Origin: Lycorma delicatula
Taxonomy: Eukaryota; Arthropoda; Insecta; Hemiptera; Fulgoridae
Reading direction: 5' to 3'
DNA: 64,000 nucleotides
Assembly (NCBI RefSeq): GCF_047948215.1
Contig: NC_134456.1
Span: 78,234,515-78,298,514, forward strand
This document shows, piece by piece, positions 23,690 through 32,896 of the stretch. Each line of letters begins with the position of its first letter. Within the stretch, counting starts at the first letter, position 1. Made by a program: the position numbers and the translations under genes. Under the pieces are notes generated by a model. It made no database searches. It worked only from the letters and a program-made list of their open reading frames with translations, and had not been told where the DNA came from.

Positions 23690-23924
23690 ATATAGATTCG
23701 ATTTAAAATTTTACAAGAAAATCAATGTGAAACCTGTTTTCTGTTAATGCCTTCATTAACAAGCTAAAAAACTTCAATTGTAATGAAGGAAAAATTGTGT
23801 TAACGATAAAACTAAGTAAAACGCGCTGCATAAACAATTTTATTGTATTTTATGTTCAAAATTCATACAATAACGAGTTTTAAACAGTGCTGTAGTATTG
23901 ATGATAATTGTTCCGTTTCACGTC

Positions 23925-24050
23925 GAGCCGTCCGGTGCTGCGATCTAGTGGGTGCTAGCGCTCGCCGGAAAGTTAAGCAGTATTAGCATTCTACGTTAGA
24001 GTCCCGCCCGGTGCGGTCGCATTTTTCATTTCTTCCTGATGGACAATCAG
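23925..24050 (+). mobile_element. tRNA-derived SINE head or tRNA pseudogene
   Basis: The stretch CGATCTAGTGGGTGCTAGCG fits the D-arm/A-box of a tRNA (compare TGGCTCAGTGGTTAGCGC). About 30 bases further on, GTTAGAGTCCC fits a degenerate B box (GGTTCGANTCC). The acceptor-like ends GGTGCTGCGA and TGCGGTCGCA do not pair as a working acceptor stem. A GC-rich tail follows to about 24,110. I favour a SINE copy over a functional tRNA gene. The phrase AAGTTAAGCAG between the boxes also resembles 5S rRNA, so a 5S-related head cannot be excluded. Confidence 0.5.
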
Positions 24051-24371
24051 TGTTACTAATAGTTACTATCATTCGCCGCTCGAATCTGATCCTAGGCAGT
24101 CACGTCATACTCTTAGTCCGAATGGACTTCATTTTTTGCTCATATGAACGTTAGCTTTAATATTGTATTTAATTTTATATTTTTATTTTTATATGTCAAG
24201 TTATTCGTTATGTTACAATTCATTTCATTAACTGTCAAGACGACAATTCATTAAACCATTATTCAACAAGCAACAAGACTTTGTCTTTATTCATCACCTA
24301 TGAACATACATCCCAACCTCACTCTAAAATCTACCAATAATAATAAACAATAACTTATAATTAAAAACAGC

Positions 24372-26033
24372 AAATTAAACGGCTACATCAACTAATATTT
24401 TCAAAAAAGTATTAACTTCCAGTGTTAACATCAGGTGATATTTGTTACTTATCGGAAAATGAAACATATCAACTGGACTAGTATTGTAAAAAACATACCT
24501 CCTTAAGCTTTCGAATACATTTTTTAATTTGTTATCGATTACTAAAATACTTTTGTAATTTTGTGATCACCCGTATTACTACAGTATATAATAAAAACCA
24601 GTATTGTTAAATATAAAACAATCCAAAATTTGCTACTTAAAAAATCTACTTAATGTATTACAAATTTAGTTGGGTAAATCAGTTGTTAATTTACAACAAT
24701 GCAGTTTGTATTAAGCTGAAACAATGTGACCTATTAACTCCTCATTTCACCTTTTTACTTCAACATACTTGTAAGGTAGAGGTTTATAATGCTAGTAAAA
24801 ATGAATTTGTTGGCCTAGCAGTTCAAATTTATTTTTTAGTGAAAGTTCTATCATTAGTTTCCTTATTAATTTATATCGTTTTATTAAATTTTCAAATAAC
24901 AATGCATTCTTTAAGTGAATCCGAAGGAATAACTCTGTTAATGATTTACGGGTCGTTTATAAGAACTGTGTGATTTATTTAATAATAAATTTTCAATACC
25001 GATAAGTAGATTGACTGTGGTCAAGACAGTACAGTGATTTGAAGAGACTGGTACGGTAAAGAATTGTCCTTGCAACGGTAGACCAAGAACTATCACATCC
25101 GATGGAGTCATTAGATGCATTGCAGACCTTCATTGAATACTCTTATTCATCGATTCGGAAAGTTGTTGTCCAACATGACATCTGTTATTTTTCAATTCAA
25201 AAAACTCTTAAAACATATAAATTTCACCCTTATAAGTTACACCTGGTACAAAAACTTTCGGAAGATGATTCTGACTGCCCAATAGAGTATTATGATGTAA
25301 TGCAAAATTAGATATTGACGCAAATTTTTCTAATTCAATTTTTCTGATGAAGCGAATTTTATGTTAAGTGGTTATGTGAATAAGCAAAACTGTCGATATT
25401 GGAGCGATAATAATACCAGATGGATGTTGGAAGTACCATCAGAAAGTGAACGTTTGGGAATCGTTAATTTTATTGTAGGGCCTTTTATTTTAGATGAAAA
25501 TCCTGCAGGAAACGTTTACAGAAACTTGTAAGAAGATAGGATTTTACCAAATATCCGGGAAAATTTTGGACAAGAATTAAATAATATCATATGGTTCCAG
25601 AATGATGGGGCACTACCTCATTATTATCAAAGGGCACGTCAAAATTTAAATGAACAATTTTCAAATCTTTGGATAGGTCGTGGAGGAGCCCTAGAGTGTC
25701 TCCTCTGGATTACTTTTTTGGGAAGTAACTGAAACATAATGTTTACAAAACAAAACCTAGAGAAATTGACGAATTGAAAAGAAGAATAATGACGAATCTG
25801 CTCGTGTACCACCAGACATATAAAACAAGTTATAAATGGATACAACTTGAGGTTGGCACACTGTGAAGCTGTAGAGAGGAAGCATTTTGAATATTTATCC
25901 TAAAATGGTATGCTTTCAAAATTTATTTCATTAGTAAGATTAATACGTAATTTATTGTCGAAATCTATTTAAAATTTTAAAATAAATATTGTAATATTTA
26001 AAGTAAATATCAGTTGATATAGCCGTTTAATTT
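24372..26033 (+). mobile_element. Tc1/mariner-superfamily transposon with TIRs
   Basis: Terminal inverted repeats of about 29 bp bound the element. The left end (24,372-24,400) begins AAATTAAACGGCTACATCAA, and the right end (26,005-26,033) is the complement with few mismatches. It holds a degenerate transposase at about 24,905-25,900. It sits inside the long-TIR composite. The first 500 bp after the left TIR are non-coding or lost coding sequence. Confidence 0.8.
24905..25900 (+). pseudogene. Degenerate transposase, Tc1/mariner superfamily (DD41D-like)
   Basis: The N-terminus keeps SEGITLLMIYGS, then FEETGTVKN. The middle reads SIRKVVVQHDICYFSIQKTL, TYKFHPYKLHLVQKLSEDDS and FSDEANFMLSGYVNKQNCRY (first Asp, 25,346-25,348). 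GIVNFIVGPFILDENPAGNV and IIWFQNDGALPHYYQRARQN follow (second Asp, 25,604-25,606), then LNEQFSNLWIGRGGALE and SPLDYFFG (third Asp, 25,708-25,710). From memory of the family, intact relatives have about 41 residues between the last two Asp, with WPxRSPDLTPLD before the third. Here the gap is 104 nt, so about 22 nt of that motif are gone. Several stops (for example YDVMQN-stop) also break the frame. The frames at 24,653-24,973 and 25,102-25,311 are pieces of it. Confidence 0.82.
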
Positions 26034-26108
26034 AACACATAAACGATAACACAAAAACAAATTAAACGGCTATATCAAACTGATATTATTTACTTTAAAT
26101 TATCGTTT
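25990..26108. repeat. Palindromic doubling of the transposon's right TIR
   Basis: Just outside the right TIR, the TIR sequence and about 12 bp of neighbouring sequence appear again in inverted orientation (AAATTAAACGGCTATATCAA at 26,059), separated by about 25 bp. The arms are each about 40 bp. Confidence 0.8.
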
Positions 26109-26479
26109 ATTATTATCACCAGTATGAACTGTTTAAGGTTCGTGCAGCGCGTTTTACCTCGTTTTAGTGTTAACACTATTTTTCCGTCATTACAAATTTG
26201 AATGTCTATAACTACATAACGAAGAAATTAACAGAAAGACAGGTTTCACCTTTGTTTTTCTTGTAAAATTTTAATTCGAAATCATGTGTCAAATGTCCGC
26301 CTTCCTGTTTAAAATAATTAAATTTGATTAAATGTGGCGGATCTAAGATGGCGGACAAAGACTAAAAACCCACCATAATGCAGATTTTTTCAACTATGTA
26401 GAACCCCATTTCGTTCTGCCTCCAAATACCTCTCAGAAATGCAGTATAAAGTTCTTTTAATACTTAAATATCACCCAGT

Positions 26480-27060
26480 ATTATTAATCTTCTTATGTAT
26501 TAATTTAGTGTAAATAAGATAACATTTTTTGATGTATATTCAAACAACATTAGATCACTGCAATTAGGGAATTTGCTGGAAATTACCAGTTTTGAAAGGA
26601 AAAATAATATTGATTTATTGAACACCTCTTTCACGTTCCCAATAGGAAAGAAATGGGAGATTTAAATACATAGATGCGTTATGTTGTTAAGTTTCCATTC
26701 ATGTAGGTAATAATTAAGACTGATTTTGTAAAATTGCTAGCAACTATGTGAGAATAACTAGTAAAAGTCATATTGGAGCTAATAATAGAAAGTATATTAC
26801 GATCAAAAAATTATTTTGTTTTCAAAGCAATTACATAAATGTTTCTGGCCGTTTACAACGTTATTATTAATATAGTAAAGTTATACTGTATTTACAAGCG
26901 TATTTTCTAACTGATTTCATATTTTACTTTCCTTATAAAACTACGTATTTTTTCTTACATAAATCAGGCACCTACTTTTAAATTAAAAAAATATTTATTA
27001 ATAGTTTGTGAATTGCGCGAGCAAATATAGTATTTATTAGGAATAAAATTTTTTGGGAGA
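26480..27060. other. Non-coding stretch
   Basis: No gene or repeat assigned. Confidence 0.4.
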
Positions 27061-27061
27061 T

Positions 27062-27835
27062 CCACTATACTGACCAATGGAGAGAAATGGAAGGTGTAAT
27101 GTCAATAATTAAGAACGATAATCATTCAGTCCAGTACCGAAACCCGACTTAGCCGATCTTAAAACTCCAGTCATTGCGGTTCACAAACGAGCGTGCCCGC
27201 GCTACCAGGTCTTCAAGGAAAATTAGAAAGTAAAATATGGAGAATATGTCCAGCCAAAGCCAATATTAGAAAGACAGAAAAATAAGACATTGTTGAGGAT
27301 GGATCTCGTCCACCCTAATGCTGTTGCTCATTGCAGTACAATTATCTTTGCCACTTTTGGGCGAGCTAAAACGGTTCTTTTCAGAACCTCTTATAGCTTA
27401 CAGCCAATCATTCCATTTAGACTTCCTTTGGGTTCATCTGATGATGATCAAAAACCATTATTTTAAGAAATACTCCGCAATTGCCGGCGTAGATTAGCAC
27501 TCACTCTTGTCAACGGGAGTTCACAGATAAAGAGCCGCCCGCAGTTATTTACTGATGGCCAGGTAGCTAACTTATTAAAAATCGTTTTACAGAGCCATCG
27601 ATAATCAATGCGCAATCTGTCATTTAGCGGTATCATATTCCACAAACAAATATTATATATCTTATCAAAAACATTTTTGAGAAATTTCATGTCGAAAGTT
27701 TCTGCAATATTTAATATTTATACTCTCTCTGTAATTTGTAAGAACTGACTAAATTTTTAGTAAAATTTTACAGTTACAATTGTATAATTAAATAAATTTA
27801 TAATTTTTACTTTTTCAAGTAATAATATGATTATG
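27062..27835 (+). repeat. Large inverted repeat 'R-e', left arm
   Basis: Pairs in inverted orientation with 30,385-31,250. Landmarks are AACCCGACTTA(G/T)CC, AAATACTCC(G/A)C, CACTCAC(T)(C/A)TTGTCAAC, GATTATCGATGGCTCTG (reverse complement), GTGGAATATGA, GAAACTTTCGACATG (reverse complement) and TAGTAAAATTTTA. The arms are about 770-860 bp and roughly 70-80% similar by eye. The left arm carries the open frame at 27,463-27,690 (-) and several plus-strand frames with stops; none matches a domain I know. It could be a long TIR of one element or two opposed copies of an unknown repeat. Confidence 0.65.
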
Positions 27836-27839
27836 AAAC

Positions 27840-28400
27840 TACATAACTCGATGTAGAGATGTTAAGTACTACTCCATTCATTTTTTATGCATTCATTTGG
27901 TTTTTTAATACTAAAATATTTGTCTCTTCATCGTTTAAGTAGTGCATATTAATGAAAATTTAAATTCGTTTCACTACGTAGTTATTTTTAACTATTCATT
28001 TTTGATATAAATTAAATTTCTTAACATAAATAATGTAAATTTAAAATTACATTTTCTTAATTGTAAGTTAATCACACTCTTCCAATAGTGATAAAAAAAT
28101 TTATGAAAAAGTAACCTGCCAAAAAATGTTAATGATCAACACTATTTGCAGCTATAAAGCTACTCATTATCAGTTAGAATAAAAATATGTTTTCTACACA
28201 AACGCTTCGTAAGTATTTATATATATATATATATATATTTGTGCACAATCTGTCTCCAATCAAGCCCCTCGAAAATTAAACAATCAAAAAAAAATGATGA
28301 GTATGAAAAATGTTTTACGTGGTAATGATCGAAAAATAACTGATTTACAAATGTAATGAAAAGAATACCTATTTAAAAGCGTTAAGATGTCTGGTTTTGT
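27840..28400. other. AT-rich spacer between inverted arms
   Basis: Non-coding; a (TA)n run lies near 28,217-28,240. Confidence 0.4.
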
Positions 28401-28411
28401 TATACAAATTT

Positions 28412-28695
28412 TGATGGTAGGTTACTCGTCATAACAAATCAGTTATTTAACACCGATTTTCAAAGTCGAATGTTCTGCGGTTCAAATCATAGTTAAAGTT
28501 AGTTTTTTTATAAGGATTTTAATACTAGTCAAAAAAATTTTTTTTATTTGTTATTTATTATAAATTTAATTATTAAAATTATTAGCGTAGTTTGGTGGTT
28601 GGGGTTCACATAACTACACATATCAGGAGTGGTCGTCCTAAGTCTGTACAAGCTACACCTCATTTATATGTCATATATATTATCCTCATGTCACT
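28412..28695 (+). mobile_element. SINE-B, copy 1
   Basis: The head region GGTTACTCGTCATAACAAAT, AAGTCGAATGTTCTGCGGTT and CAAATCAT corresponds to the tRNA-like head seen cleanly at 51,168. The middle ATTTTAATACTAGTC is shared with the other copies. The 3' body reads TTGGTGGTTGGGGTTCACAT, AACTACACATATCAGGAGTG, GTCTGTACAAGCTACACCTC and TATTATCCTCATG. The terminal GGAGGCTAAAC tail seen in other copies is lost. Confidence 0.75.
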
Positions 28696-28699
28696 AGTC

Positions 28700-29290
28700 T
28701 GTAGGTGAGGGTTGCTTATTGTTGACTAGTCGAACAGATTGCAATGTATACATTTTTAAAATAATTATATATATATATTTACAGTGAAAAGATATGTTGA
28801 AGACTGTATTATAAATCTTTATATATCATATTTACTTTTAATAAATAATGTTTATAATTTGTAAGAACATATACATTTTTATAATAAAGTGTGCTAAATA
28901 GTTTTTGAAATATAAGTTTTAAAACAAGACTGCACACAAAATCAGTTTACAGAGGTTTTACTTAATACTTTAACATTAAGGTCCCGTTATGATTGCTAAA
29001 CAATCATCAAAATAATATTAAAATTTACTTGTTTTAAGAAAACAAGTTAATAATTAAATCTGTAGAATGATTTTCAAATATGAATAAAGAAAAATTAAAA
29101 AATTGTGGATTTATTCAACCCTAAATGAAAGTCTAAATCTGGCTTAAAAACATCTTGCCATTTCGGATGACCCTGAGATGAACGTCAACAGTTGTATTTT
29201 TTTATAAATTTATTCCAAAATCATTTGTTTTTTAGTAAATCTTAAGTATATTTGTTTATTTCTTATTTTTTCCTAAGTATCCTTCTTTCT
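28700..29290. other. AT-rich spacer
   Basis: Non-coding, nothing recognisable. Confidence 0.4.
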
Positions 29291-29296
29291 TTTTCT

Positions 29297-29465
29297 GTTT
29301 AGCCTCCGGAACCACCGTAAGGCAGTACTTCATAGAATGAATGAGGATGATATATATTTATGTAAATGATGTGTAGTCTTGTATATTCTTAGGTAGACCA
29401 TTTATGAGATGGTGTGGTTGGTTAATTGAAACCCAACCACCTAAGTATCTACTGATGCTGATTTT
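29297..29465 (-). mobile_element. SINE-B, copy 2 (3' half)
   Basis: In plus-strand reading it begins CTGTTTAGCCTCCGGAACCA, the complement of the SINE tail, followed by GAATGAATGAGGATGATATA, ATGATGTGTAGTCTTGTATA, GAGATGGTGTGGTTGGTTAA and CCCAACCACC. The tRNA-like head is missing, which is 5' truncation. Confidence 0.8.
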
Positions 29466-29469
29466 TAAT

Positions 29470-30380
29470 GTTTGAAACGGCTGTGTACAAGTATATTATG
29501 ATTCTAAGTATAATTTTTATGCTCATTTTTTTATCATAATTTTATTCTCCAGTTTATATAAATTTAATTAAAGCAGTTAATGTGAGAAAAATATACAAAA
29601 AAAATACATTAGAATAATTTTATTTTTTTCAGGTACAGAAAAAAAATTTCAGCAATTTTATAATACTTCAAAAAAATTGTAGTAGATGGAGAAAAACTAC
29701 GAAATATTTATGGTAAGTAAAAAAAATAAAAAAGTTATAAAATTGTTTCTACAACTTTATAAATGAGTTTTTTTCTCATTCGACTAACTAAAATTGAACT
29801 AGTAAGAAAGACGTGTTTTAAAAGAAATACGGTTGACCTTGGAATAGTTTAATTAAATGTCATATACTCATTTTTCATGCAAACTCAAAATGAAATTGAA
29901 TCTGTTTTTATTATTCTTTCATTTATTATAAGTTATGAATATTGCTTACAGTATTTCATTTATTTTTATAAACAAACACCTCAGTGAGTTTTGAACTTCA
30001 TAAAGTTTCATAAAATGTATTTTAATTTCTGTTGCGAACAAAATATTCATAGTTTTATATATTTTTTATACATGAATAAAATACTTGTAAATTATTAATT
30101 GTATTTACACATGTAAATTTATATTGTTAATAATGGATTTTCTAGTAGTTATGGTGTAAAACAGTTTTCGTAATGACATTAAAGGTAAAATTAAATGTTT
30201 AGTGTATTTTACATAAAAATACATTATGTGATTAATAAATCACAGTGCATTTAAATTAAAAGGAATTACGTAGTTTAACTAAATTATAATATTTTTACTT
30301 ATACGCACAAGTTAAATGCAAAAGGGTTAATAAATTTTATTTAAAAACGAAATTAATGGATAAAAATCTATGAAGTATTA
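29470..30380. other. AT-rich spacer between inverted arms
   Basis: Non-coding, nothing recognisable. Confidence 0.4.
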
Positions 30381-30384
30381 CTTA

Positions 30385-30613
30385 AACAACTAATATTTTA
30401 CTAAAAATTTAGACAGTTCTTATAAATTACATAAATTTTTAAGTAGTATTATAGAAACTTTCGACATGTATTTTCTCAAGTTTTTTTCATAAAAAAAGGT
30501 ATGTTTATTGTTTGTGGAATATATGACACCGCAAAAAGACAGATTTCTCATTGATTATAGATGGCTTTGCAAAATGTATTTAATAAATTAGCTTCCGGGT
30601 TATCATCAGTGAT

Positions 30614-30644
<31 letters not shown>

Positions 30645-31250
30645 GATTTCGCTCTGAAATAGGTCACTATGACTTGCTGTTGACAATAGTGAGTGTTGGC
30701 AATCTAAACCGTGGAGTATTTCTTAAAAAAAAAAATCGTTTTTTTCTCTTCTCAGATAAGCTGAAATGGAAGTTTGAATGGACTGATCGACTTTAAGTTA
30801 TAACCGATTCTGAAAACAACCTTTTTGGCTAACCTAGAAGCGGCAAAAATAACTTGGCAAAAAAATCACCCTTACATATGACGATCCTGATGGAGATAAT
30901 AATTTCTTTTAAAGAATGTGACGAGGGCTAATGACCTTAGCAGTCGATGCCCGTAAAAATTCAGTTAAAAAAAAAAAATAAATAAATAACTTGGTTCTAT
31001 AGTCGACTGTATTAGTGAGAACGAGTTCTACCCTTTAAAATATCTTTAATAATGTCTTCTTGTCCTGTCTTTTTAATATTGGTTTTGACATTGGCTAGGA
31101 ATCTTTTCCATATTTTTTCCCCTTGATGACCTGGTCCAGGAGTCACAAATTAGTGTGCTAATTTGCGACTCCTGGATTGCAGTTATTGGAGATTTAAGAC
31201 TGGATAAGTCGGGTTACGATATTGATTTTGAATAATTTATATCATTCTGA
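30385..31250 (-). repeat. Large inverted repeat 'R-e', right arm
   Basis: Inverted counterpart of 27,062-27,835. It carries a (TG)n microsatellite and an A run with CGTCACATTC-like text not present in the left arm, so it has taken local insertions. A minus-strand frame at 31,214-31,462 (82 codons: FRRIQRTVNRSRKKYGFFQS, HKKLITSTFSCGFYRRTNC) opens from the outer end of the arm. It has no ATG context or domain that I can support. Confidence 0.65.
30617..30643. repeat. (TG)n microsatellite
   Basis: About 13 TG units interrupting the right arm of R-e. Confidence 0.95.
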
Positions 31251-31254
31251 TTTA

Positions 31255-32890
31255 TTGCCTTCAGTTCATCGATATAGTGGAGATTTGATACCATCTGCTG
31301 ACAGTTCGTTCTTCTATAAAACCCGCATGAAAACGTGCTAGTGATTAGTTTCTTATGTGAAACCTTACTCTGGAAGAAACCATACTTTTTTCTCGACCTA
31401 TTGACTGTACGTTGAATTCTTCGAAAAATTGTACGGTAATTCTTTATTGAAACATCGGACAAAAAATATTGGCTCCACTATAAGCCTACAATAAATAAAA
31501 TATCATGCACCAATTTTCTCGTCGTTCAAACATCTGGTAATGATTTTCAGCCGTTCAGTACATGGTTTTGTGAGAATTAATATTCAGAGATAATTGAAAC
31601 CATACTTCGTCTAACAGAAATACAGCATTAGGTCTACTTGTACATCGACAATGATTTGAGTGGCGTGTCGCAGTAATAAAAGAAGAAATAAAATATTTAT
31701 GAAAACATTTGTATCAAGATTTTACGGTATTAAGAGAAATCGTGTAGTTACAAACAAACGAACTAAATTTTAACTAGTAAAACGTATTGTTTGCTGAGAT
31801 GGAAATCGGCATTTTTATTATGTTATATACTTATATACGAAATACTCAGATTTTTGAGAGGCCGATTTTGGTTTGTCTATTCTCTTAAACAAAGTTTTAC
31901 GATTATCTAAAATTTAAATTATGAAGAATCATTCGGCAAAATCTACATTCTACACAACTTTCTTGTGATATCACGTATCATAGATTATTAAAATTCAATT
32001 TTTTTTAAAAATTAGACGGTTAAAATTTATTCATATGTCATATACGCGTATTTATACTTCTATTAAGTAAATGTTATACATATTTTTTATTCAGAAATTT
32101 TTTAATCTGTATTCTGAAATCTTAAAACCCATAAATTATTGAGTATACTTTAGTTTTAGTGACTACTTTTGTTATGAAATAAACTGTGGGATATGTAATT
32201 TGGGATCTAATGGAGGAGGGAGATCATTTACAATTCAATTCGCACAGATCAGTATTACCATTTTCATGCATTTGGTTCACGCTCTTTGTACAACCAAAAA
32301 TATTTACAGCACCCCATATTAGTATCTGTTACAATATTAAGTACATAATCAATAAGCTGGTTTTGATTATTTTTTTGCCAACTCTCACATCAATAAGTAT
32401 AGTTTTCATATAGCTATTCTGAAACTGTATATTCATTATGTATTAACACATTAAATTATAGTTGAAAAAATGATTTTTATTTTTGTAAATATACAATAAC
32501 AAACTTCAAAACAAAAAATTATTACAGAATAATGTTTTTTTAAAAATTGTAATCCTCTTCCAATCTTTAAAAATCCAAAATGATATAGAAATATTTACAC
32601 ATATAAAACGTGAAACTTTGTTAACAAAAATAATTTAAATGTACTTGTAATGATTTGTGCTGAGATTTATTTGCAGTATATTGTTTTTATACTTTCTCAA
32701 ATCTATGTAAAATAATTTTGAAAATGCAGTTGTTTAAAAAATAGTGTTTTTTTACTTTTTCAAATTTGATATTGAAATGAATATTTACTGCGTGTGTTAG
32801 ATACTGCATGTACTTATGTATTTATAAATTAATTTTGTTAATTTTTTTTTTAAATTTTAATTTTTATACATTACAAAAAAGCATTTTTTT
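31255..32890. other. Non-coding region downstream of the host exon
   Basis: On the minus strand this is the 3' flank of the coding exon and probably includes its 3' UTR. Candidate AATAAA signals (minus strand) occur at 32,888-32,893, only a few bases after the stop, and at 32,666-32,671. I cannot tell which is used. The 75-codon plus-strand frame at 32,186-32,413 is unsupported. Confidence 0.4.
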
Positions 32891-32896
32891 ATTTTT

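Larger units (their letters stand above)
23477..26478. mobile_element. 3-kb composite element with about 350-bp terminal inverted repeats
   Basis: The left arm (about 23,477-23,840) and the right arm (about 26,122-26,478) are inverted copies. Landmarks that pair are TTTATACTGCAT, GAGAGGTGTTTGGAGGCAGA with TCTGCCTCCAAATACCTCTC, GAACGAAATGGGGTTCTACA, GGATCCGCCAT with ATGTGGCGGATC, CAGGAAGGTGGACAT, AAAATTTTACAAGAAAA and AAAACGCGCTGCA. Identity falls in the inner part. The interior of about 2.3 kb holds a tRNA-like SINE and a separately bounded transposon (24,372-26,033). The carrier itself has no recognisable transposase, so it is a foldback-like or non-autonomous long-TIR element, or two inverted copies that flank an insertion. 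The frame at 23,396-23,680 (-) lies in the left arm and is not a gene. Confidence 0.75.

Noticed and set aside
23925..24050. Functional tRNA or 5S rRNA gene
   Set aside because: The acceptor ends do not pair properly and the B box is degenerate; a SINE head or pseudogene fits better.
24653..24973. 106-codon frame as an independent membrane protein
   Set aside because: It lies between a transposon TIR and its transposase, and its C-terminal end already reads as the transposase N-terminus (LLMIYGS).
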